A stretch of 50,949 nt of DNA, taken from contig NZ_FCOL02000039.1 of the NCBI RefSeq assembly GCF_001544515.1, positions 1-50,949 of the forward strand. The letters run 5' to 3'. Of the stretch, positions 8,452-16,808 are shown piece after piece. The notes under the pieces are model-generated. The model did no database searches, had not been told where the DNA came from, and saw nothing but the letters and a program-made list of their open reading frames with translations. The position numbers and the translations under genes are program-made. Source of the DNA: Caballeronia terrestris. GTDB taxonomy: Bacteria; Pseudomonadota; Gammaproteobacteria; Burkholderiales; Burkholderiaceae. Position 1 is the first letter of the stretch; the number at the start of each line of letters is the position of its first letter.

Positions 8452-8496
8452 GAATCGACCTATCTCACCGCAATCACCGATTCAAGGAGCGTTCTG

Positions 8497-9237
8497 ATGG
8501 CTGCCCAATTCACCGTCGCCGCGCCGCGCCGCGCGCGCAATCTCGCGGAGTCCGTCGTGACTTACGTGAAGGAGCAGATTGCGGCCGAGGCGCTCAAGCC
8601 CGGCGACAAGCTGCCGACCGAATCGGAACTGATGGTCGGGCTCGGCGTGAGCCGCACCGTTGTGCGCGAAGGCATTTCGCGGCTGCAGGCAAGCCTGGTG
8701 ATCGAGACGCGCCACGGCATCGGCAGCTTCGTGCTGGAGCCGAGTCGCGAAAGGCTCGGCATCGAGATGGTGCCCGCCACCACTTTGCGCGACGTGCTTT
8801 CCGTGCTTGAACTGCGCATCAGCCTCGAAACCGAGAGCGCCGGACTCGCCGCGCAGCGCGCGCAGGCCGAGGACCTCGCGCGCATGCGCCAGGCGCTCAA
8901 CGCGATCGAGCAGACGAGCCGCATGGGCGGCGACAGCGTCGCGGCCGACTTGCAATTTCACATCTCGGTCGCGAAGGCGACCGGCAACCGCTATTTCGTC
9001 GACATCCTCACGCAGATGGGCAGCGCGCTGATTCCGCGCAACCGCATCGATTCGGCCGGCATCGCGCATTCCGATCCGAAGGCGTATGTCGCGCTCGTCA
9101 ATCTGGAACACGAAAGCATCCTCGATGCAATCTCGCGCCACGACGCCGAAGGCGCACGCGCCGCGATGCGCATGCATCTGTCGAATAGCCGTGAGCGTCT
9201 GCGCCGCGCGAACGAGCTGACCGAAGCAAAAACCTAA
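8497..9237 (+). CDS. GntR-family regulator, FCD (FadR-like) subfamily
   Basis: The 246-residue protein has an N-terminal winged helix (about residues 10-78) with LPTESELMVGLGVSRTVVREGI, then an alpha-helical FCD effector domain. The FCD domain carries the expected metal/ligand histidines, in FHISVAKATGN and near MRMHL. The start at 8497 follows AAGGAG with good spacing. Flanked by the hexarate permease and garR, it is the likely local regulator of galactarate/glucarate use, and the GTAC-type repeats at 5840-5955 are its probable targets. The inducer is not evident. Confidence 0.9.
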   Translation: MAAQFTVAAPRRARNLAESVVTYVKEQIAAEALKPGDKLPTESELMVGLGVSRTVVREGISRLQASLVIETRHGIGSFVLEPSRERLGIEMVPATTLRDVLSVLELRISLETESAGLAAQRAQAEDLARMRQALNAIEQTSRMGGDSVAADLQFHISVAKATGNRYFVDILTQMGSALIPRNRIDSAGIAHSDPKAYVALVNLEHESILDAISRHDAEGARAAMRMHLSNSRERLRRANELTEAKT

Positions 9238-9302
9238 GCGAAGACGCAAGCGCACCCTTTCGTGCGATGGCCCCGGCGGCACCCCTTTATCAGGAGAAAC
9301 AC

Positions 9303-10196
9303 ATGCAAAAGGCAGGATTCATCGGACTCGGGATCATGGGCAAGCCCATGGCGGCCAACCTTCGCAAGAACGGCGTCGAACTGGCCGCGTTCACCCGCAG
9401 CGGCGTGCCCGACGAGCTCACGCAAGAAGGCGTGGTCGCCTGCGACAGCCCGGCGGCGGTCGCATCGCAAGCGGACGTGATCTTCATCATGGTGCCGGAT
9501 ACGCCGGACGTCGAGCGCGTGCTGTTCGGCGAGAACGGCGTCGCGGAGAACCTGCGCGCGGGGCAGATCGTCGTCGATATGAGCTCGATTTCGCCGATGG
9601 CCACGCGCGACTTCGCGGCCCGCGTGCGCGAGCGCGGCGCTGAATACATGGACGCGCCTGTGTCCGGCGGCGAAGTCGGCGCGAAGGCCGGTTCGCTGAC
9701 GATCATGGTCGGCGGCTCGCAGGCGAGCTTCGACACCGTCAAGCCGCTCTTCGACATGATGGGCAAGAATATCTCGCTGATCGGCGAAGTCGGCGCGGGG
9801 CAGGTCTGCAAGGTGGCGAACCAGGTGATCGTCGCGGCGACCATCGAGGCGGTCGGCGAGGCGTTGCTGCTTGCGTCGAAAGCGGGCGTCGATGCCGAGA
9901 AGGTGCGCACGGCACTGATGGGCGGCTTCGCGTCGTCGCGGATTCTCGAAGTGCACGGCGAACGGATGACGAAGCGCACGTTCAACCCGGGCTTCCGCAT
10001 CGAGTTGCATCAGAAGGACTTGAATCTGGCGCTTTCGACCGCGCAGGCGCTCGGCGTGTCGTTGCCGAATACGGCGACGTGTCAGCAGCTCTTCAACGCG
10101 TGCTCGGCGAACGGCGGCAAGGCGTGGGATCACTCGGCAATGGTCCGCGCGCTCGAAATCATGGCGAATCATGAGATCGGGCAAGAGGCGAAGTAA
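9303..10196 (+). CDS. garR: 2-hydroxy-3-oxopropionate (tartronate semialdehyde) reductase
   Basis: This 297-residue member of the beta-hydroxyacid dehydrogenase family has the NAD(P)-binding GLGIMGKPMAANL at the N-terminus, the substrate motif DAPVSGGEVGAKAG, and GAGQVCKVANQ with the catalytic Lys. The family reduces tartronate semialdehyde to glycerate. AGGAG precedes the ATG at 9303. It follows the regulator by 65 bases. No garL aldolase is present in the window, so it may serve another source of tartronate semialdehyde, such as glyoxylate carboligase. Confidence 0.9.
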   Translation: MQKAGFIGLGIMGKPMAANLRKNGVELAAFTRSGVPDELTQEGVVACDSPAAVASQADVIFIMVPDTPDVERVLFGENGVAENLRAGQIVVDMSSISPMATRDFAARVRERGAEYMDAPVSGGEVGAKAGSLTIMVGGSQASFDTVKPLFDMMGKNISLIGEVGAGQVCKVANQVIVAATIEAVGEALLLASKAGVDAEKVRTALMGGFASSRILEVHGERMTKRTFNPGFRIELHQKDLNLALSTAQALGVSLPNTATCQQLFNACSANGGKAWDHSAMVRALEIMANHEIGQEAK

Positions 10197-10758
10197 GGTT
10201 TTTTTGAGAGGCTTCTGGCAGTGCGAACGCTCTCTCAGCGGACGCTAATGTGTAAGGGCGGGGACTCAGGTCTTCGCCCTTGGCGTTTTGCTTCACGCCC
10301 TAAGGGTTCCGCCGCCAACTCGAAAAACGGCCAAAACGGACGGTGGGCCTCGAATTAACCTCACTACAATCGAAATCGACGCATTTTTCTCAAGATATCA
10401 ATAAACAACTCGAAATCGAGCTATTTTTTAGCGCTTTCAGCCTGATTGAAAGCCTCCCGTACGACACTTTCGATACGGTCGAGAACGCACTTCGGCACGT
10501 GGACATACATTTGGATTTTGATGATAGTTATCGAAATTGATCAACTTCCATCGTCCTCCGTAGACCGCCTCCAGTCCAACGTCCGAGCAAGCCGGTTTCA
10601 CTCCCCGGGTGTACCATTCCAGCCCTGCTGTCCCCGGCCGATGCATCGATCACGCGCTCGAGTTTAAAAAGCGCATCGCAACGATGATCATGTGCGGCCG
10701 CCCCATCGCCGCCGAGTCTCGCATCAAAGCGCGGCGCCGAACCGAACGCACGAGAAAC
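10197..10758. other. Intergenic, no confident gene (562 bp)
   Basis: A T-run follows the garR stop directly. An inverted repeat (AAGGGCG...CGCCCTT, about 10255-10280) could fold but lacks a proper T-tract. From 10340 to 10545 the DNA is markedly AT-richer. A GTG-initiated frame of 65 codons (10343-10540) runs through it without recognisable motifs or a ribosome binding site. It could be a small foreign gene remnant; I do not call it. Confidence 0.4.
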
Positions 10759-12246
10759 ATGACGCCCACTCAGCCTGCTTCAAAACGCGCCTTCGTCATT
10801 GCCGCAGTCATGGCATCGATGGCGATGGTCGCCATCGAAGCGACCATCGTCTCCACCGCGATGCCGCAAATCGTCTCGCAGATCGGCGACATCCATCTCT
10901 ATAGCTGGGTCTTTTCGTCGTTCCTGCTTGCGCAGACTGCGATGACCGTCATCTTCGGCAAGCTCGCCGACCTCTACGGCCGCAAGCCGATCATCCTGTG
11001 CGGCATCGCGATCTTTCTCGTCGGCTCGGTGCTCGCCGGCTTCGCCTGGTCGATGCCCGCGATGATCGCGTTCCGGCTGATCCAGGGTATCGGCGCGGGC
11101 GCGATCCAGCCGGTGACGCTGACGATCGTCGCGGATCTCTATCCGGCGCGCGAGCGCGGCAAGGTGCAGGGCTATCTCGCGAGCGTCTGGGCGATTTCCG
11201 CCGTGCTCGGGCCCATGGTCGGCGGCATGATCATCCACCAGTGGTCGTGGGCGTGGATCTTCTGGCTGAACGTGCCGATCGGGCTCGCGTCGGCGGCGGG
11301 TTTCATCGTGTATCTGCGCGAAGCGCCGCGCAGCGCGAGACCGTCGATCGACGTCCTCGGTGCGATCCTGTTCACCGTGGCGATCGGCGCGTTCATGATG
11401 TCGCTGACGTACTGGGGCACGTCGAACGGCGAGGAGGCGGCGTTGTCGGGCATCGCGTGCGTCGTTTTCGCGGTGCTCTTCGTACTGCAGGAACGGCGTG
11501 CCGCCGAGCCGATGATCTCGTTCGGCCTGTGGAGCCGGCGGCCGATCGCGGCGGCGAACGCGGCGACGGTGGCGAGCGGCATGGTCCTGATGGGCGCGAC
11601 GACCTTCCTGCCGATGTACGTGCAGGGCGTGCTCGGCCGATCGCCCGTGATCGCGGGCCTCGCGCTCACGATGATGATGGTCGGCTGGCCGACCGGCGCG
11701 ACGATCGCCGCCCGTTCGTTCCATCGCTTCGGGCTGCGGTCGATTCTCGTCGCGGGGAGCGTATTCGTGCCGCTCGGCGTGCTGTTCTTCGCGCTCCTGA
11801 CGCCGCATTCGTCGCCGGTGCTGGCCGGGCTCGGCTCGCTGGTGGCGGGTTTTGGCATGGGGTTATCGAGCGTGAGTTCGCTCGTGCTGATCCAGGAAAT
11901 CGTCGATACGGATCAGCGAGGCAGCGCCACGGCATCGAACCTGTTTTCGCGCAATCTCGGCAGCACGCTCGGCGCGACGGCATTCGGCGCGGCGCTCAAT
12001 TACGGCCTGAGCCATTCGACGCTCAGCAAGGCGATCACGTCCGACCAACTGCGCCAGCTTCTCGACGCGCGGCGACTCGCGGAAGTCAGCGAGCCTGTCG
12101 TGCGGTTAGTGCTGCATGCGTCGCTGCATTTGACGTTCTGGGCGATGCTCGCGATTGCGGTCCTGATCGTGCTGTTCTCGACGTTCGTGCCACACGTCGC
12201 GCTCCGGCGCGGGCCGGCGCCGGCGCTGGAGCCGGTGAAGGAGTAA
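10759..12246 (+). CDS. MFS drug exporter, EmrB/QacA (DHA2) type
   Basis: The 495-residue integral membrane protein has the DHA2 features: AIEATIVSTAMPQI in helix 1 (motif D1), GKLADLYGRKPIIL (motif A), and RLIQGIGAGAIQPVTLTIVADLYPARERGK. The last of these contains the proton-coupling Arg region and the antiporter motif GPMVGGMI. The frame is open from 10609, but the ATG at 10759 is the family start and has GAGAA upstream. It stands alone, without a neighbouring HlyD adaptor or regulator, so the substrate is unknown. Confidence 0.85.
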   Translation: MTPTQPASKRAFVIAAVMASMAMVAIEATIVSTAMPQIVSQIGDIHLYSWVFSSFLLAQTAMTVIFGKLADLYGRKPIILCGIAIFLVGSVLAGFAWSMPAMIAFRLIQGIGAGAIQPVTLTIVADLYPARERGKVQGYLASVWAISAVLGPMVGGMIIHQWSWAWIFWLNVPIGLASAAGFIVYLREAPRSARPSIDVLGAILFTVAIGAFMMSLTYWGTSNGEEAALSGIACVVFAVLFVLQERRAAEPMISFGLWSRRPIAAANAATVASGMVLMGATTFLPMYVQGVLGRSPVIAGLALTMMMVGWPTGATIAARSFHRFGLRSILVAGSVFVPLGVLFFALLTPHSSPVLAGLGSLVAGFGMGLSSVSSLVLIQEIVDTDQRGSATASNLFSRNLGSTLGATAFGAALNYGLSHSTLSKAITSDQLRQLLDARRLAEVSEPVVRLVLHASLHLTFWAMLAIAVLIVLFSTFVPHVALRRGPAPALEPVKE

Positions 12247-12389
12247 GCCTGCTTTCTTGAAGTGGTGGTCGCACCGCCAGGCGCGTCCTCGTACTCGCCT
12301 GCGTCGATCGCGGCTCGACGCGCCGCCATTCGAAGCGCGACGGCGTCAGAACGCAGACGCCAAAGCCGCGCTGTTCGAACGATCTTCTG

Positions 12390-13103
12390 CTACGCGCCGT
12401 ATTGCAGCTTCGGATACCAGTCCGTGCCGCGTCCGCCGGGCGTCATGTCGAGCACGGTCCAGAGCGGCATCGCGTCGGGCGCGCCGCGCGGGTCCTGGCC
12501 GGGATCGGCGGTCTCCGGTCCCATTTCGTCGCCCCAGGTGTGACGCACCACCCCGTTCGATCGAACGAAGACATTGAAACCTGCGTTGTCGCCGTGCTCG
12601 GGGTCTTCGTCGGCGTAGTCGCGGTTGAACGTGTTGCCGCCCGACGAGTACAGCCGCAGGAATCGCCAGCCGCGCTCCTTCTTGAAGACGGCGAGGCGCT
12701 CGATAGGCGATCGCGCGATCACCGCGAACGCCACTCGCTGGAGGATATCGGGCATCTCGCCGTCGAGCGACGCAAGAAACGACGTGCACATCGGGCACGA
12801 CCGCTGGCGCTGCGGGCCGAACATCCAGTTGTAGGTGACGAGCGTGTGGTGCCCGCCGAACATTTGCGACAGCGTCACGGGGCCGCTTTCGCTTTCGAAC
12901 CGGTAATCCTGCGGCACCTCGCCGCCCGGCGGCAGCGCGCGGCGCAATTCGGCCACGCGCTCGATGTGGCGCCGCAATTCGATTTCCTCTGCGAGCAGCG
13001 CGTTGCGCGCGGTGCGGTACTGCGGGTTTTCGCCGGGAAAGCGGCGTGGCGACTGCGCCAGTTGTTCGGCGGGTATCAACTGCTGTGGGTCTGCGGATGG
13101 CAT
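12390..13103 (-). CDS. DUF899 thioredoxin-like protein
   Basis: The 237-residue protein shows the DUF899 pattern: an N-terminal helix with ALLAEEIELRRHIERVAELRRALPPGG, then the thioredoxin-like core with YNWMFGPQRQRSCPMCTSFLASLDG, where CPMC is the likely redox pair. It ends with WTVLDMTPGGRG. Proteins of this family are probable thiol oxidoreductases of unknown physiological role. AAGGAGACG sits 8 bases before the ATG at 13103. It is transcribed alone. Family membership is clear; function is not. Confidence 0.8.
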   Translation of the reverse strand: MPSADPQQLIPAEQLAQSPRRFPGENPQYRTARNALLAEEIELRRHIERVAELRRALPPGGEVPQDYRFESESGPVTLSQMFGGHHTLVTYNWMFGPQRQRSCPMCTSFLASLDGEMPDILQRVAFAVIARSPIERLAVFKKERGWRFLRLYSSGGNTFNRDYADEDPEHGDNAGFNVFVRSNGVVRHTWGDEMGPETADPGQDPRGAPDAMPLWTVLDMTPGGRGTDWYPKLQYGA

Positions 13104-13253
13104 CGATCGTCTCCTTGCTCGGTGAAAGTGAAACTGCTCACCTTTCACGACGATCGGAACGCCCGCAAATCGACAGCGCCGACCCGCTTATTAAAACATC
13201 ATGCGGGAGTAGAATTTGCTGATCAAAGCCCGTGCCACGACACCCCTATTCCG

Positions 13254-13472
13254 ATGAAACCGACTTCCGACAACGAGCGAACCCGCTGGCGTCCTTCCCC
13301 GCTGCTGCTCAATGTGCTCACCGCGCTCATCGGCATCGTCACGTTGCTCGCGGGGATCGGCTGGCTCGTCTATACGTGGATCGTCCACCTCGAAGTGCCC
13401 TATTTCGCGATACCGCTCGTCTTGACCGTGCCGGTGATCGCGGCGGTGGCGTTCCGCAATTGCTGGGATTAG
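13254..13472 (+). CDS. Small two-TM membrane protein, unknown function
   Basis: The 72-residue product begins MKPTSDNERTRWRPSP and has two hydrophobic segments (about residues 19-41 and 47-67) joined by VHLEVPYF. It lies between divergent DUF899 and the convergent amidohydrolase, ending 12 bases before that gene's stop. Codon use is like its neighbours. No family is recognised. Confidence 0.6.
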   Translation: MKPTSDNERTRWRPSPLLLNVLTALIGIVTLLAGIGWLVYTWIVHLEVPYFAIPLVLTVPVIAAVAFRNCWD

Positions 13473-13484
13473 CTTCCGGCCGCC

Positions 13485-14438
13485 TCAGATGCGATACAAC
13501 GCGCTCGCGTTGTCGTGAAAGAGCGCGAGCCGCTCGCGTGGCGGACGATCCGCCACCATCGCCTTGAAGCCGCCGCAGAGTTCATCCAGCGTCACGACCA
13601 CGCTATCCACCGGAAAATTGCTCGCGAACATGCAGCGCTCCCAGCCGAAGATGGCGAGCGCGTCGCGCACCACCGGCCCGTTGCGCTCGACGCTCCAGCG
13701 CACGCCAGCCTCGCCAAGCCCCGATATCTTCAGCCACACATTCGGACACGCTGCCAAGGCTTCAAGCGCCGCGCGCCATCCTGCAAGCCCTTCGTCGCTG
13801 CGATCGGCGGGCAGTCCCGTATGGTTCACGATCATCGCGACGTCGGGAAAATCGCGCGCCAGTTCCGCCGCTTCGCCGAAGTGCCACCACGGCGCCTGCA
13901 ACTCGAACATCAGGCCGCTTTGCTCCAGCAACGCATAGCCGCTGCGCCATCGCTCGCAACGCATCGAACCCGGCGCCGCGAACGATGTCGTGTGCTCGCT
14001 TCGCGGCATCGCCTTAGGTTTGTGGCGAACGCTGCGCACGAGCGGCATCGACTTGAACTCGTCGAGCACACCTTTGACATCGTCGCGATCGAGCCACACC
14101 TGCCCGACGATCGCGTTCGGAAAGCCGCTGCGCTCGCTGAGCGCTGAAGCCCAGCGCGCTTCGCCGAGCGGATCGCGCGGGTCCCACTCGCCTTCCATCA
14201 TCACCGTCTTCACCACGCGATGCGAGCCCGCCTGCGCGAAGTAATCCTCCGGCAGGAAATCGCGGCAAATCGATTCGTAATCGCCGTAGCGAAACGCGAT
14301 GCGCGGACGGTCGCACAGCCAAGGGTGATAGTTCTGCCGCAAATCCCAGAAGTGATGATGGGCATCGACGATCGGCAAATCCGCATCGTCGCCGGTGGCG
14401 AGAAAGCGCTCGCGCAGCGCGTCGATCGGCGCCTGCAT
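13485..14438 (-). CDS. Amidohydrolase-family lactonase (COG3618 type)
   Basis: The 317-residue metal-dependent TIM-barrel hydrolase opens with DAHHHFWDLRQNYHPWL, whose HxH pair binds the metal. It continues with MIVNHTGLP and ends with FASNFPVDSVVVTLDE, where the Asp is catalytic. This subgroup includes L-fucono- and L-rhamnono-1,4-lactonases. As last gene of the operon led by the RhmD-like dehydratase, four bases after the PdxA-like gene, it most likely opens a sugar-acid lactone. A decarboxylase role, also known in the superfamily, is less likely here. Confidence 0.75.
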   Translation of the reverse strand: MQAPIDALRERFLATGDDADLPIVDAHHHFWDLRQNYHPWLCDRPRIAFRYGDYESICRDFLPEDYFAQAGSHRVVKTVMMEGEWDPRDPLGEARWASALSERSGFPNAIVGQVWLDRDDVKGVLDEFKSMPLVRSVRHKPKAMPRSEHTTSFAAPGSMRCERWRSGYALLEQSGLMFELQAPWWHFGEAAELARDFPDVAMIVNHTGLPADRSDEGLAGWRAALEALAACPNVWLKISGLGEAGVRWSVERNGPVVRDALAIFGWERCMFASNFPVDSVVVTLDELCGGFKAMVADRPPRERLALFHDNASALYRI

Positions 14439-14442
14439 GGCG

Positions 14443-15444
14443 TCAGCGCAGCCGGGCGGACGCCATCTGCGTCACGATGTCAAACGCCTTTTGCGTCGCG
14501 CCGACGTCCGCGCGCCCCTCGCCGTGGATGTCGAACGCGGTGCCGTGCGCGGGCGTCGCGATCGGCACGGGCAAGCCGCCGTGCACCGTCACGCCGCGCC
14601 AGAAGCCCATCAGCTTCATCGCGATCTGGCCCTGGTCGTGATACATCGTGACGACGCCGTCGAACGCCTTCTGGTCGCGTGCGCGCACGAAGATCGTATC
14701 GGCGGGGAACGGGCCCAGCGCGTCGTAGCCGAGCTTCTGCGCCTCCTCGACGGCCGGCGCGATCACGTCGATTTCCTCGCGACCGAAAGCGCCGTTGTCG
14801 CCATTGTGCGGATTGAAGCCGCACACCGCGATGCGCGGCTTAGCGTTGCCCGCCCGCTTCAGGCCGTCGTGGATCAGCCGCACCGCGCCGATGATCCGCT
14901 CGGGCGTGAGTCTCGCGCTCACGTCCTTCAACGCGATGTGCGAAGTGACGCGCGACGTCCACAATTCATCGAGCACGTTGAACTCGCAGAAGCTGCCTTC
15001 GTAGCCGAGCTGGCGCGCGAACCATTCCATCTCGTCGCCGGTTTCCATGCCGGCCATGTGCAGCGACGTCTTGTTGACGGGGGCGAAGAGCATCGCCTGC
15101 GTGCGGTTCGCCTGGGTCAGCGCGAGCGCCTGCTTGAACGCTTCGAGGCTGTAACGGCCACCGCGCTCTGTCGATGCCGCGCGCTCGTAGGGCGCGTCGT
15201 CGGGCAGGCGGAAGTCGATGAGCGAGGGGACGCCGCTATCGGTCGCAGCGGCGTTCGCGTCATCGACGACGGTGTAGTCGAAGCGCTGGCCCGCGATCTC
15301 CATGCCGCGTTCGAGTTCGCGCCGGTCGCCGATGATCAGCAGATCGGCGCGCGCGCGATTTTCGGGCCGCGCGAGAAGCCGCGCGATCAGTTCGGGGCCG
15401 ATGCCGGCCGGGTCGCCGAGGAGGACTGCAATGCGTGGTTTCAT
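14443..15444 (-). CDS. PdxA-family dehydrogenase in an acid-sugar operon
   Basis: The 333-residue protein keeps the PdxA metal histidines (VTSHIALKD, GFNPHNGDNG, MYHDQGQIAMK) and the cofactor-side GLPVPIATPAHGTAFDIHG. The region that holds the substrate phosphate in true PdxA (a GHTEF-like motif) reads METGDEMEWF instead. It therefore resembles catabolic PdxA2/TphB-type enzymes that oxidise and often decarboxylate a hydroxyacid. Its neighbours are an acid-sugar dehydratase, a permease and a lactonase, which argues against pyridoxine synthesis. The start at 15444 lies 22 bases after the MFS gene stop. The substrate is unknown. Confidence 0.75.
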   Translation of the reverse strand: MKPRIAVLLGDPAGIGPELIARLLARPENRARADLLIIGDRRELERGMEIAGQRFDYTVVDDANAAATDSGVPSLIDFRLPDDAPYERAASTERGGRYSLEAFKQALALTQANRTQAMLFAPVNKTSLHMAGMETGDEMEWFARQLGYEGSFCEFNVLDELWTSRVTSHIALKDVSARLTPERIIGAVRLIHDGLKRAGNAKPRIAVCGFNPHNGDNGAFGREEIDVIAPAVEEAQKLGYDALGPFPADTIFVRARDQKAFDGVVTMYHDQGQIAMKLMGFWRGVTVHGGLPVPIATPAHGTAFDIHGEGRADVGATQKAFDIVTQMASARLR

Positions 15445-15466
15445 CGTGTTTGCCTTGATTCAGAGT

Positions 15467-16765
15467 TCAATGCGTACGGCGCAGATCGATCGCGATCGAG
15501 CCGACGATATAGACGAGCGCGCAAGCGCTGTAAAACTGCAGCACGACATCGAACGAGCCAGTGCGCTGCAGGATGAAGCCGGTGATCAACGGAATCGAAA
15601 TCCCGCCAACGCTGCCCGCGCAATTCATGCACGCACCGAGCAATCCGACGCGCCGCGGACTCGCGAGCAGCGACGGCAGGCTCCAGTAGAGGCTGCCCCA
15701 CATCAGCACGAAGGCGGCGCCGCACAGCACGGCGACGGCCATCACCGCCGACGTGATCGACGGCAACGTCCAGAATACGGCAAGCGTCGTGAGGCCGGAG
15801 ACGGTGATCATGCCCTTCACCACCTTGCCGCGCGAGAAGCCGTGATTGCAGAGCGCGTCGCAGAGGAAGCCGCCCGCGAGCGAACCGAGCGCGCCCGAAA
15901 GAAAGATGAAGAACGTAGACGTGCCGATCTGCTGGAGGGAGAGGCCGCGGGCCTGCGTCAGGTAGCTCGGTCCCCACGTGAGCAAGCCGAAGAAGATCAT
16001 TGCCCAGCTCATCCGGCCGACGCACATGGCGACCGCCGAGCGCACTGGGAACGCGGGTTCATCCTCGATGGCGCCAGCGCTAGCACTCGCAAGCGACGGC
16101 GCCCCACCGCGGATATGGTCCAGCTCCGCCGCGTTCACGCCGGGGTGCTTCGCCGGATCGTCGCGCAGGTAGCGCCACGCGAGCCAGCCGCACGCGATCG
16201 TCGCGAGCCCTGCCGCGATGAACGCCATGCGCCACGAGCCGAAAATCAGGATCAGGTTCGAGATCGCGAGGCCGCCGATCGCAGCGCCGAGCGGCGAGCC
16301 CGCGTCCATCAGCACAGCGCCGCGCGCCCGCTCATGTCGCGAGAGCCATAGCGCGTTGAGCTTGCTGCCGGCCGGAAAGAGCGGTGCTTCCGCGCCGCCG
16401 AGCCCGACACGCAGGAACAGCATCGACAGGCCGCCGGACGCGAAGCCGAGCAGCGTCTGGAACAGGCCCCAGAGCACGGTTGCACTCGCCACGACGCGGC
16501 GCGGCCCGAAGCGGTCGATCAGCCAGCCGCCCGGGATCTGCAACAGCGCATACGACCAGAAGAAGCTCGACAGGACGAGACCCTGCATCGCCGGCGACAG
16601 CGCGAACTCCTTCGCGATGGTGGGCATCGCGATCGAAAGCGAGATGCGGTCGACGAGATTCACCAGCGTGATGAGGAACACGACGCCGAAAATGCGCCAT
16701 CGCACGCTGGTCGCACGTTCTGCGTGGACGCCGGGTGCGGCGCGTGCTTCCATTTGCGTTTGCAT
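15467..16765 (-). CDS. MFS sugar-acid permease (ACS family)
   Basis: This 432-residue twelve-helix transporter has LVDRISLSIAMPTIAKEF in helix 1, GGWLIDRFGPRRVVA after helix 2, and LRVGLGGAEAPLFPAGSKLNALWL. That is the anion:cation symporter pattern shared by hexuronate, galactonate and glucarate permeases. It lies between the RhmD-like gene (43-base gap) and the PdxA-like gene (22-base gap) on the same strand, so it is part of the operon and probably imports the acid sugar. Specificity cannot be read. Confidence 0.85.
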   Translation of the reverse strand: MQTQMEARAAPGVHAERATSVRWRIFGVVFLITLVNLVDRISLSIAMPTIAKEFALSPAMQGLVLSSFFWSYALLQIPGGWLIDRFGPRRVVASATVLWGLFQTLLGFASGGLSMLFLRVGLGGAEAPLFPAGSKLNALWLSRHERARGAVLMDAGSPLGAAIGGLAISNLILIFGSWRMAFIAAGLATIACGWLAWRYLRDDPAKHPGVNAAELDHIRGGAPSLASASAGAIEDEPAFPVRSAVAMCVGRMSWAMIFFGLLTWGPSYLTQARGLSLQQIGTSTFFIFLSGALGSLAGGFLCDALCNHGFSRGKVVKGMITVSGLTTLAVFWTLPSITSAVMAVAVLCGAAFVLMWGSLYWSLPSLLASPRRVGLLGACMNCAGSVGGISIPLITGFILQRTGSFDVVLQFYSACALVYIVGSIAIDLRRTH

Positions 16766-16808
16766 GACTGTCTCCTGATTATCGTGTTGTACGCGCAGGA
16801 AAAGCGCT

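Noticed and set aside
10343..10540. 65-codon GTG-initiated frame in the AT-rich stretch after garR
   Set aside because: It lacks a ribosome binding site and recognisable features, and frames on the opposite strand look equally plausible. It is kept only as a note on the intergenic entry.
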